Positions 7,762 through 14,358 of a stretch of 14,358 bases of DNA are shown here, piece after piece (the first letter of the stretch is position 1; every line of letters begins with the position of its first letter). A program made the position numbers and the translations under genes. The notes under the pieces were generated by a model that was given only the letters and a program-made list of their open reading frames with translations, had not been told where the DNA came from and searched no databases. Source of the stretch: Bacteroidia bacterium (GTDB lineage: Bacteria > Bacteroidota > Bacteroidia > Bacteroidales > Azobacteroidaceae); contig BNTV01000117.1 of the NCBI GenBank assembly GCA_025996865.1, positions 1 to 14,358 of the forward strand. Reading direction: 5' to 3'.

Positions 7762-8736
7762 ATGTTGGCAGTAGGAATCGATTTAGGAGGAACAAAGATC
7801 AATGGTGCGGTTTTCGACAGTGAAGGAAACCGGTTATATCAGACAACTCACCTGTTGGAAAAAAGAAAAGGCTCTGAGGTGGGACATTTAGTTACAGAAA
7901 CCATTCGTGAATTGTTACCGCCAACGGCTTTTTCCAATGTACAGGCTATCGGGATTTGCGTTCCGGGCATCAGCGATACGAAAACCGGTCGCGTGTGGGC
8001 GCCGAATATCCAGGGTTGGGAGAGTTATCCTTTACGGAGAGAAATCGAAGAGTTCTTGGGTAATCCAAGCATTAAGGTTGAAATCGCAGGCGACCGCAGT
8101 TGTTGTATTCTGGGAGAAACCTGGAAAGGGGTGGCTCAAGGCGCCAAAGACGCGCTTTTTATCGCGGTAGGCACCGGTATTGGAATCGGGATTTTGGCAA
8201 ATGGACGGATATTGGAAGGTCATACCGGTATTTCCGGTGCGGCAGGTTGGCTGGCATTAGATACAAAATATGAAGCGGATTACGTGAAATACGGTTGTTT
8301 TGAAAGCAATGCTTCCGGAGACGGTATCGCCCGTTGCGCTCAACGTTTATTGCGGGAAAATTCCGTATTCAAAGGGAGTATCCTTCAAACTTATCCTGCC
8401 GGAAACATTACGGCTCGCGAAGTATTCCATGCGTGGACGAAGAACGACCCGTTAGCGGTGTATGTTATCGACCAGGCAGTGCAAATGTGGGGAATGGCAG
8501 CGGCCAATGTGGTCAGCTTGTTTAATCCTGAAATGATCGTTTGGGGTGGCGGCGTATTCGGACCGGCTAAACAATTGCTTGACCGCATTTATTATGAAGC
8601 CTGCCGGTGGGCGCAACCGATTGCTATCCGGCAAGTGCGATTCGAGGTTTCCCTGTTGGGTGGAGATGCGGGGTTGTATGGTGCGGGGCGTTTGGCTTTG
8701 ATACCCCCCAACCCCCTGAAGGGGGAGTTAGGGTAG
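7762..8736 (+). CDS. ROK-family sugar kinase homologue with degenerate sugar and zinc sites
   Basis: A 324-residue cytoplasmic protein of the ROK family, whose members usually phosphorylate hexoses with ATP. Phosphate-1 motif DLGGTK is at 7-12, ICVPG at 65-69, a putative catalytic Asp111 in AGDRSCCILGE (109-119), and GTGIGIG at 137-143. It departs from the family: NDxN at the catalytic site is GDRS; the sugar-binding ExGH becomes AAGW (160-163); and the zinc motif CxCGxxGCxE is reduced to YGCFE (177-181), leaving one Cys. ATP binding and the base look intact, but sugar recognition must differ, or the protein is not a classic kinase. There is no N-terminal HTH, so it is not a NagC/Mlc-type repressor. 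It is first in the plus-strand operon. The last ten or eleven residues (from about 314) are encoded inside an intergenic repeat; the natural end was probably near GAGRLAL. Confidence 0.87.
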   Translation: MLAVGIDLGGTKINGAVFDSEGNRLYQTTHLLEKRKGSEVGHLVTETIRELLPPTAFSNVQAIGICVPGISDTKTGRVWAPNIQGWESYPLRREIEEFLGNPSIKVEIAGDRSCCILGETWKGVAQGAKDALFIAVGTGIGIGILANGRILEGHTGISGAAGWLALDTKYEADYVKYGCFESNASGDGIARCAQRLLRENSVFKGSILQTYPAGNITAREVFHAWTKNDPLAVYVIDQAVQMWGMAAANVVSLFNPEMIVWGGGVFGPAKQLLDRIYYEACRWAQPIAIRQVRFEVSLLGGDAGLYGAGRLALIPPNPLKGELG

Positions 8737-8790
8737 TGGGTTTAATGATTGTGCTGAGGCAAAGTCCCCTTCAGGGGATTTAGGGGTAAA
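8702..8790. repeat. GC-rich palindromic repeat, copy 1 (REP-doublet-like)
   Basis: The element starts TACCCC (8702-8707) and ends GGGGTA (8783-8788). Each half is itself a hairpin: CCCCCTGAAGGGGG at 8712-8725 and CCCCTTCAGGGG at 8766-8777. The two halves are imperfect inverted copies of one another, separated by a non-conserved middle. The right 32 bases (8759-8790) are identical to 9996-10027 in copy 2. The left half overlaps the 3' end of the ROK gene and the right half stops 15 bases before the MFS start. The surrounding spacer is AT-rich, so the composition stands out. It may act as an mRNA hairpin within the operon, or be a non-autonomous mobile repeat. Confidence 0.85.
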
Positions 8791-8805
8791 TAAAAATATA
8801 AAAGT

Positions 8806-9930
8806 ATGTACAGTAAAAATTTGGTTTTTATAGCATGTTGTGCAGGACTGGCTTTCTTTGGAGTTACGATGTTGGCTCTGGGACCGGTTCTTTCGCACTT
8901 GGGCGAGGGCGCTAATGCGTTGCCGGCTACTTTGTCCATGGGTATCATTGCCGGTACGATAGTGTTTGGTCCGGTAGTGGACAAATTCGGTTACAAAGGG
9001 CTGCTGATTGCCGGTTCGGCGATGGCGTTGCTTGGGGTTCAAGGATTGGCCAACTTGACTGCCATGCCGCTCCTCCATATATCCATGTTGATGTTGGGCA
9101 TTGGCGGTGGTATTCTGAATGGCGAAACCAATGCATTGGTTGCCGAAATCTACGATGACAAAACCCGTGGCGGAAGGTTGAGTCTGCTCGGCGCTTTTTA
9201 TTGTATCGGCGCTCTGTTGTGGACGCTGCTGAATTATTTTATAAAAGATAACTTTACGTTGCCGCTCAACTGTATATCCGTGATAATGGCTGTGTTTATC
9301 GTATTTTTTATAACGATACCTTTTCCCAAGCCTAAGCCGTATGTTAATGTATCCCTCCCAAAAATGCTGGGTTTGTTGAAATATCCGTCCCTGATTCTTT
9401 TTGCTGTTCTTTTATTTTTCCAGAGCGGATTCGAGGGTATCACCGGTAATTTTACCGTTCGGTTTTTAGAAAACGCCCACGGTACGGCAACCGATGCGGC
9501 AACACTTTCTCTCACCTGGTTTACAATCGGCATGTTGGCCGGACGTTTGCCGCTGGGTTGTCTGATGAAGAAATTAGGCGATAACACAACGCTTTATATC
9601 TATTTGTGTGTGGCATTGGCCGGTGTAATGCTTTTGTATTTTGCTCCGGCGTTGGTGTGGATTTATGCGGCTACCGCGTTAATTGGTTTTGGCGTAGGCG
9701 CTACTTATCCCGTCGTATTCAATTATCTCGGCGGCGCTTTCAAGGAATTGTCGGGAACCGTGTTTTCCATTGCCATTTTCATTGCTTTGTGGGGACAGTT
9801 CACGTTCAATAAAGTGATAGGAGTTCTGTTCGACCGGGAACAGTTCAGCTATTTTCCCATTGCATTGGCTTTTGCTGTTGTGATGATGCTGATTATATTG
9901 CCGGTGGCGAAGGGACGAATTAAAAATTGA
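8806..9930 (+). CDS. MFS transporter, probable sugar permease
   Basis: A 374-residue inner-membrane major facilitator protein, probably carrying the sugar released by the PUL enzymes into the cytoplasm. Hydrophobic segments run through the whole length, about 11-12 helices in two halves, with a loop of charged and Pro residues near 172-190 (PFPKPKPYVNVSLPK). The MFS motif A is visible as GPVVDKFGYKG (55-65), with a degenerate second-half counterpart GRLPLGCLMKKLGD (246-259). GGGILNGETNALVAEIYDD (100-118) is a conserved polar/Gly-rich helix as in fucose/hexose-type MFS permeases. Neighbours are a ROK protein upstream (69 bp gap) and a SIS protein downstream (157 bp gap), each gap occupied by a copy of the same palindromic repeat. 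The substrate cannot be read from sequence; an amino sugar or a short oligosaccharide is the guess from context. Confidence 0.88.
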   Translation: MYSKNLVFIACCAGLAFFGVTMLALGPVLSHLGEGANALPATLSMGIIAGTIVFGPVVDKFGYKGLLIAGSAMALLGVQGLANLTAMPLLHISMLMLGIGGGILNGETNALVAEIYDDKTRGGRLSLLGAFYCIGALLWTLLNYFIKDNFTLPLNCISVIMAVFIVFFITIPFPKPKPYVNVSLPKMLGLLKYPSLILFAVLLFFQSGFEGITGNFTVRFLENAHGTATDAATLSLTWFTIGMLAGRLPLGCLMKKLGDNTTLYIYLCVALAGVMLLYFAPALVWIYAATALIGFGVGATYPVVFNYLGGAFKELSGTVFSIAIFIALWGQFTFNKVIGVLFDREQFSYFPIALAFAVVMMLIILPVAKGRIKN

Positions 9931-9937
9931 GACAAGA

Positions 9938-10027
9938 TTACCCCCAACCCCCTAAAGGGGGCTTTAGTGTCTGCGATTTTGCAAGTGGTGCCGCAGCAAA
10001 GTCCCCTTCAGGGGATTTAGGGGTAAA
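9938..10027. repeat. GC-rich palindromic repeat, copy 2 (REP-doublet-like)
   Basis: Same architecture and orientation as the copy at 8702-8790. Terminal TTACCCC (9938-9944) is complementary to GGGGTAA (10020-10026). Internal hairpins are CCCCCTAAAGGGGG at 9948-9961 and CCCCTTCAGGGG at 10003-10014. The right half (9996-10027) is identical to copy 1 over 32 bases, while the middle (about 9967-9995) is unrelated. It fills most of the gap between the MFS stop and the SIS gene; the remaining 10028-10087 is a plain AT-rich leader in which I see no promoter consensus. Confidence 0.85.
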
Positions 10028-10087
10028 AAAGCGGATAATCATAATAATATAAAATAATAGTAATTTATCAATTAAAAAATTTAGAAA

Positions 10088-10849
10088 ATGTTAGCATTAG
10101 AATGGTTGGCAAATGCCCGCGGCATTATGCAGAAAATCGAAGAAACACAGTTGGAAAATATCAAAACGGCTGCAACGGCTATGGCGGACAGTATTGAAAA
10201 AGGTCATTGGGTACACACGTTTGGTTGTGGTCACGCCACAATTCCCATCGAAGAAATGTATCCGCGTATTGGTGGTTTTGTAGGATTTCATCCGATGGTT
10301 GAACAAGCGATGACTTTCTTTACAGGTATAACGGGACAAGGGGGTATTCATCAATTTTTGTTCCTTGAAAGAGCAGAAGGTTATGGAAACGCCATTATGA
10401 AAAACTATCATTTTGAAAAAGAAGATGTGATGTGGATTTTCTCGCATACCGGCATTAACAATGTGAATATTGATGTGGCTTTAAAGGCAAAGGAATTGGG
10501 AATGAAAGTAATCGCCTTTGGTTCGGTAGCCGAAGCAAAAGGCAAAACCACCCGTCACCCGAGCGGTAAAACCATCTTTGAAATTGCCGACATCGTGGTT
10601 GATTCCTGTGTTCCGGTTGTAGATGCTTCGGTGGTTTTGAAGAACCATCAGGATAAAGTCGGGCCATTATCTACGCTTGGATTTATTACCTTGGTATGGA
10701 TGACCGTCACCACTTGCGCCGAAATATTGGCCGACCGCGGTGTGAAACTTTACATTCATCCTTCGCACAATGTGCCCGGCGACACGACAGCCCACGAACG
10801 TTTGGATGCTTGTCTTGCCGAATACAAACGCCGTGTTGCTACCGTTTAA
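10088..10849 (+). CDS. SIS-domain protein (UPF0309-like), putative phosphosugar isomerase or deaminase
   Basis: A 253-residue cytoplasmic SIS-domain protein. SIS domains bind phosphosugars and catalyse isomerisation, deamination or ether cleavage. The N-terminal helix (KIEETQLENIKTAATAMADS, 16-35) leads to the phosphosugar-binding turn HTFGCGHA (43-50) and a second turn IFSHTGINNVNID (117-129), where most SIS proteins have a Ser/Thr-rich S-x-S-G-x-T-x-E; here the Glu is missing. The C-terminal IHPSHNVPGDTTAHER (223-238) resembles UPF0309 'sugar isomerase domain' proteins. Length and the single SIS domain also fit that uncharacterised family better than GlmS, NagB-II or MurQ. Only 9 bp separate it from the creatininase-family gene, so the two are co-transcribed and may act in sequence. 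Confidence 0.85.
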   Translation: MLALEWLANARGIMQKIEETQLENIKTAATAMADSIEKGHWVHTFGCGHATIPIEEMYPRIGGFVGFHPMVEQAMTFFTGITGQGGIHQFLFLERAEGYGNAIMKNYHFEKEDVMWIFSHTGINNVNIDVALKAKELGMKVIAFGSVAEAKGKTTRHPSGKTIFEIADIVVDSCVPVVDASVVLKNHQDKVGPLSTLGFITLVWMTVTTCAEILADRGVKLYIHPSHNVPGDTTAHERLDACLAEYKRRVATV

Positions 10850-10858
10850 TAACGAATA

Positions 10859-11629
10859 ATGGAAGCGTTGAAAGAAAATAAACCGATTGATTTGCAGTCG
10901 GCTACCTGGGCTGACGTGAAGGCGGGCGGTTATTCGTTCGCTGTCTTGCCTTGGGGCGCTACGGAACCGCACAATTATCATTTGCCGTATTTGACCGACT
11001 GGTACATTGCGCATGATATTGCGATGGATTCGGTGGCGAAAGCACAATCCCGGTATGAAGTCCGGGGGATGATTTTTCCCCCGATTCCTTTGGGTGCACA
11101 AAATCCGGGACAGAAAGAATTGCCGTTTTGCATTCATACGCGCTATGAAACCCAGCGTATGATACTGACCGATATTGTCGGTTCGCTCCAAATTCAAGAT
11201 ATTCATCTGTTGATTCTGGTGAACGGACACGGAGGCAATAATTTCAAACCCATGATACGCGACCTGGCGTTCGATTATCCCGGTATGACTATCGTTTGCA
11301 TAGACTGGTTTGCCGTAGAACCTCAAAAGAATTATTTTGAAAATTTTGACGATCATGCGGGGGAAATGGAAACTTCGGTCATGCTGCATTATCATCCGGA
11401 ATTGGTGCGATTGGAACAGGCGGGAGACGGCGCTTCTACGCCTTTTAAAATTGAAGGTCTGAACACTAAGGTCGGATGGATACCCCGCCGATGGGATAAA
11501 ACGACTCAGGACACCGGGGTAGGGGATCCCCGCAAAGCGACTGCCGAAAAAGGCAAACGATATGTTGATGTCGTTACGGACAAAATCGCTCAATTGATGA
11601 ATGACTTGGTACATCAAAACATTTATTAA
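10859..11629 (+). CDS. creatininase-family metal-dependent amidohydrolase
   Basis: A 256-residue cytoplasmic protein of the creatininase/CrnA superfamily, whose members hydrolyse C-N amide bonds (and in one branch a cyclic C-C bond) with one or two divalent metals. Expected metal ligands are in place: Glu36, His38, His41 and Asp47 in GATEPHNYHLPYLTD (33-47), His124 in NGHGGN (122-127), and Asp165/His166/Glu169/Glu171 in DDHAGEMETS (164-173). NGHGGN separates it from true creatininase, which has a Glu two residues after that His. There is no signal peptide. It follows the SIS gene by 9 bp and precedes GH9 by 27 bp, so a role in sugar catabolism is far more likely than in creatinine metabolism. 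Deacylation of an N-acyl sugar, or ring opening of a keto- or lactam sugar, are possible; neither can be shown from sequence. Confidence 0.9.
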   Translation: MEALKENKPIDLQSATWADVKAGGYSFAVLPWGATEPHNYHLPYLTDWYIAHDIAMDSVAKAQSRYEVRGMIFPPIPLGAQNPGQKELPFCIHTRYETQRMILTDIVGSLQIQDIHLLILVNGHGGNNFKPMIRDLAFDYPGMTIVCIDWFAVEPQKNYFENFDDHAGEMETSVMLHYHPELVRLEQAGDGASTPFKIEGLNTKVGWIPRRWDKTTQDTGVGDPRKATAEKGKRYVDVVTDKIAQLMNDLVHQNIY

Positions 11630-11656
11630 AAATTACAAACAAAAAATTGTAATATC

Positions 11657-13453
11657 ATGAGAAAAATTTGTTTATTTCTGGTTTTAATAGTTTGCACAAT
11701 AACATCTTATGGGCAAACAGGCTCGTGGGTAAGAATCAATCAAGCAGGTTATTTGCCCCAAGAAGTGAAAGTAGCTGTTTTTATTTCCGAAAAATCAAAT
11801 AAAAGCAAAGCGTTTCAGGTAAAAGATGCCAAAACCAATGGCATTGTCTTGAAAGGCGAAGGCGTTGCCGCTAATGCCGGACGTTGGGGAATGAAACAAG
11901 CCCTGCGCCTCAATTTTTCCGGTTTGAAAACCAATGGTAAATACTACATCGAATGTAACGGAACGAAATCCCCGGTTTTTGATATTGACCCGAAAGTGTA
12001 TGACGGTGCGGCGGATTTTATTCTGAATTATATGCGTCAGCAACAATGCGGCTACAATCCTTATTTAGATACGGTATGTCACCAACACGATGGTTATATT
12101 GTGGATCATCCGACGCTTACCGGTCAAAAGATAGATGTGCGGGGCGGTTGGCACGATGCTTCCGACTACCTGCAATACTTGACCACTTCGGCCAATGCGG
12201 TTTTCCAGATGCTTTTCGCCTGGCAACAAACACCCGATCCTGCGATATTCAAAGATGAATACGATGCAATGGGACGTAAAGGCGCCAACGGTATTCCCGA
12301 TATTTTGGACGAAGCCCGTTGGGGCTTGGATTGGATGGTTCGTATGAACCCTGATTCTGCCTTGATGTTCAACCAGATAGCTGATGATCGCGATCATGCC
12401 AATTTCCGTAATCCGGCGCTCGACTTGGTGGACTATGGCTATGGACCGGGATTGGGACGTCCGGTATTTCCTGTTACCGGTGTGCCACAGGGATTGCGTG
12501 AACATAAAAACCGGTCAACCGGCGTATCGTCTTCGGCTGCGAAATATGCTTCCGCTTTTGGTTTAGGCGCCGCCATTTTCAAAGATATTGACCCGGCATT
12601 TGCAGAAATCCTGCAAGCAAAAACTTCACCGGCTTATGGTTATGCCGAAGCCATTCCGGGTAATAATCAAACGGCTTGTACGGTTTCGCCTTATTTTTAT
12701 GAAGAGGATAATTGGGTGGATGATGTAGAATTAGCGGCGGCAACCCAATATGATTTGGTACAATCGCCTTTCTGGCTGAAAAAAGCCGATTACTGGGGAC
12801 AACTCGAAGAAATCACTCCCTGGATGGAACTGGGACGCGCGCGTCATTACCAATTTTATCCGTTTGTGAATCTGGGACATTATTATTTGGCCAAATCGGA
12901 TCACCCGACTATTAGCGATAAATACAAGGCATTTATGAAAAGAGGTTTGGAATCGCTTAAAAAACGGGCTGTGGAAAATAACGACCCGTTCCTGAACGGT
13001 ATCCCTTATATTTGGTGCTCCAACAACTTAACGGTAGGCGCTCTTACCCAAGCGATGCTCTACCATGAAGTTTCGGGCGATGATACATTCCTTGAAATGG
13101 AAGCGGCTTTGCGCGATTGGCTGTTGGGTTGCAATCCCTGGGGAACTTCCATGATTTGCGGTTATCCGGTTCATGGTGATTTTCCCAGCCGGCCTCATTC
13201 CTATATATCGGAAATGCTGCATGAAGTTCCTATTGGCGGATTAATCGACGGCCCGATTTACAAACATATCTATGAATCGCTTTTGGGTATTCATTTGCAA
13301 TATGAAGATGGTTATGCTCCTTTCCAATTCGGAGCGGCTGTTTACCATGACGATCCGGGTGATTATTCTTCGAATGAGCCTACCATGGACGGGACAGCCA
13401 GTTTGAGTTATTTTCTTTCTACGATGCAGAAACGGGGGAAGTTGCAGCGGTAA
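11657..13453 (+). CDS. secreted GH9 glycoside hydrolase with N-terminal Ig-like domain
   Basis: A 598-residue glycoside hydrolase family 9 enzyme, an inverting beta-glycosidase fold. A signal peptide (1-19, ending TSYG before QTG) has no lipobox, so the product is periplasmic or secreted. A CelD-type Ig-like domain spans about 23-110 (VRINQAGYLPQEVKVAVF near its start). The catalytic (alpha/alpha)6 domain carries GGWHDASD (163-170; Asp167 and Asp170 as the water-activating pair), GANGIPDILDEARWGLDWM (209-227), LLGCNPWGTSMICGYP (489-504), SRPHS (511-515) and the acid Glu574 in SSNEPTMDG (571-579). GH9 is mostly cellulases, but in Vibrionaceae chitin loci the GH9 enzyme acts as an exo-beta-glucosaminidase. 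The neighbouring GH18, kinase-like and amidohydrolase genes make the amino-sugar reading more likely. It is last in the plus-strand operon. Confidence 0.93.
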   Translation: MRKICLFLVLIVCTITSYGQTGSWVRINQAGYLPQEVKVAVFISEKSNKSKAFQVKDAKTNGIVLKGEGVAANAGRWGMKQALRLNFSGLKTNGKYYIECNGTKSPVFDIDPKVYDGAADFILNYMRQQQCGYNPYLDTVCHQHDGYIVDHPTLTGQKIDVRGGWHDASDYLQYLTTSANAVFQMLFAWQQTPDPAIFKDEYDAMGRKGANGIPDILDEARWGLDWMVRMNPDSALMFNQIADDRDHANFRNPALDLVDYGYGPGLGRPVFPVTGVPQGLREHKNRSTGVSSSAAKYASAFGLGAAIFKDIDPAFAEILQAKTSPAYGYAEAIPGNNQTACTVSPYFYEEDNWVDDVELAAATQYDLVQSPFWLKKADYWGQLEEITPWMELGRARHYQFYPFVNLGHYYLAKSDHPTISDKYKAFMKRGLESLKKRAVENNDPFLNGIPYIWCSNNLTVGALTQAMLYHEVSGDDTFLEMEAALRDWLLGCNPWGTSMICGYPVHGDFPSRPHSYISEMLHEVPIGGLIDGPIYKHIYESLLGIHLQYEDGYAPFQFGAAVYHDDPGDYSSNEPTMDGTASLSYFLSTMQKRGKLQR

Positions 13454-13465
13454 ATCGTTTGACAC

Positions 13466-13478
13466 TTGAAATTTTCAA
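13466..13478. other. short inverted repeat between convergent genes
   Basis: TTGAAA (13466-13471) and TTTCAA (13473-13478) are complementary around one base, in and just beyond the 21 bp gap between the GH9 stop and the convergent TssG-like stop. The stem is AT-rich and too tight to fold well in RNA. No convincing terminator is visible for either gene here, so the transcripts may overlap. Confidence 0.2.
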
Positions 13479-14358
13479 ATAAACGAATTAATACCGAGAA
13501 ACGTGCTTGTATTTTCGTCGGACAATATAAATGCGGAATCTTCCGGTAATATTTTAAATTCCTTGACTACAAAAGCGTTCATCGGCAGAAACATATCGCA
13601 CAGGATTTCCAACAATTCGTAGTCTTTATGTCCCGCTATAAAATCAATCATCCGGCGGGACGATATGGGTCCAACGGTTATTTTCAAGTCCAGTTCGCCG
13701 TCGTCGAAAGAATCTCCCAAAACAAAATTGTCACCTAAACGACAATCGCCAAGCGTTGAGGAAAATGACCGGTCGGCTTTTTTTTCCGGAAGCCGGATAT
13801 GGCTTATGTTTACCGGAACGTTCAGCAGCACGGAAAGGACTTTTTCCGATTCTTCCCGCTGACTTTGTATCCGGTGTATCATCGGGATGATATACAGGAA
13901 AATATTGGCTTGTTCCGGCGTCAGTCGTTTCAGGACAGGCCAATAGGGGCGGAACATATCGACAAAATCCGGATAGCTGATTTTTTTGTGCAGCTTGATG
14001 TCCAGCAGGAAAGCATCCGTCAGGGTTTCATCGGCAACGATTTCAAAGGCTTGGAAGAATTTCCGTGCAAAAAACTCTTCCCTGCGGTGCACGTTGATTT
14101 CGTGCAACACGTCTTCTTTGTCCAGGTCAAGCCTTTTCCTGTAAAGCGGTTGATGGAACAATCCCTGCGGGAGCATGTCGTAAATGCCTTCGCGATTGAT
14201 CCGGACATGTAACATATTCATTTGGTTATGGAGTGAATATTTCAGTTGTACTTTCTCCACTTCTTTCGAAAATCCCCGCCTTCCGTACCCTTCACGGATG
14301 ATATGGATTTGTTCGGGATTGTAGCCTTGTTCCATCAAAGAAGCGACTACCACTTCCG
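13475..14358 (-). CDS. tssG: TssG-like type VI secretion baseplate protein, 5' end outside the window
   Basis: At least 293 codons in an open frame running off the right edge; the first start codon inside the window is GTG at 14353, but the preceding codon is also sense, so the true start is probably outside. Numbering from that GTG, residues 58-122 include YDMLPQGLFHQP and HRREEFFARKFFQAFE, an acidic/aromatic region seen in TssG-like proteins. The C-terminal half matches the TssG pattern best: LLNVPVNI (176-183), RLGDNFVLGDSFDD (205-218), LKITVGPIS (223-231) and the end FLGINSFI (285-292). TssG joins TssF and TssK in the phage-like baseplate wedge in the cytoplasm. In Bacteroidota this would belong to the type VI subtype iii. 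It is convergent with GH9 and unrelated to the PUL. The call rests on recalled motifs, so it is moderate. Confidence 0.62.
   Translation of the reverse strand, partial: EVVVASLMEQGYNPEQIHIIREGYGRRGFSKEVEKVQLKYSLHNQMNMLHVRINREGIYDMLPQGLFHQPLYRKRLDLDKEDVLHEINVHRREEFFARKFFQAFEIVADETLTDAFLLDIKLHKKISYPDFVDMFRPYWPVLKRLTPEQANIFLYIIPMIHRIQSQREESEKVLSVLLNVPVNISHIRLPEKKADRSFSSTLGDCRLGDNFVLGDSFDDGELDLKITVGPISSRRMIDFIAGHKDYELLEILCDMFLPMNAFVVKEFKILPEDSAFILSDENTSTFLGINSFI

Noticed and set aside
10667..11617. 316-codon open frame on the minus strand opposite the creatininase-family gene.
   Set aside because: The plus strand carries complete metal-binding motifs there; the minus translation is rich in Arg, His and Phe with no recognisable domain, typical of an antisense shadow.
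11632..11653. ATTACAA and TTGTAAT inverted repeat in the gap before GH9.
   Set aside because: Seven AT-rich base pairs in an A-rich spacer with no U-tract. It could be chance and lies inside an operon, so it was not called a terminator or operator.
1..14358. tRNA, rRNA, CRISPR arrays, complete insertion sequences or riboswitches.
   Set aside because: I saw no cloverleaf, no regularly spaced direct repeats, no transposase and no recognisable riboswitch core. The only repeats are the two palindromic doublets.

Overview
The window looks like a piece of a Bacteroidota chromosome, most likely order Bacteroidales. The evidence is an adjacent SusC/SusD pair, lipoproteins whose lipobox Cys is followed by acidic residues, weak or absent Shine-Dalgarno sites, two matches to the Bacteroidetes -7 promoter box (TAnnTTTG) in the one divergent intergenic region, and a gene at the right edge resembling TssG of the type VI secretion system. 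The genus cannot be assigned from what is visible.

Layout. Positions 1-265 hold no complete gene. They contain a strong hairpin with a U-tract on the minus strand (61-105) and a small stem-loop just after the GH18 gene. Positions 266-7500 are a minus-strand polysaccharide-utilisation operon read right to left: a SusC-like TonB-dependent transporter, a SusD-like glycan-binding lipoprotein, an unassigned surface lipoprotein, and a GH18 chitinase-like lipoprotein. Positions 7501-7761 are an AT-rich divergent promoter region. Positions 7762-13453 are a plus-strand operon: a ROK-family protein, an MFS transporter, a SIS-domain protein, a creatininase-family amidohydrolase and a secreted GH9 hydrolase. 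The MFS gene is bracketed by two same-orientation copies of an approximately 90 bp GC-rich palindromic repeat; the first copy supplies the last ten or eleven codons of the ROK gene. Positions 13475-14358 hold a convergent minus-strand TssG-like gene that runs off the right edge.

How the genes may work together. GH18 would cut a beta-1,4-GlcNAc polymer (chitin, or a related GlcNAc glycan) at the cell surface. SusC/SusD and the extra lipoprotein would bind and import oligomers. GH9 would trim them in the periplasm; some GH9 enzymes of chitin loci are exo-beta-glucosaminidases. The MFS protein would carry sugar into the cytoplasm, and the ROK, creatininase-family and SIS proteins would process it. 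No nagA- or nagB-like gene is visible. An amidohydrolase plus a SIS protein beside a sugar kinase homologue therefore suggests an unconventional amino-sugar route. The ROK protein has lost the usual sugar-binding Glu/His and zinc ligands, so the substrate may not be ordinary GlcNAc. This pathway is inference; the family assignments of the individual genes are much firmer.
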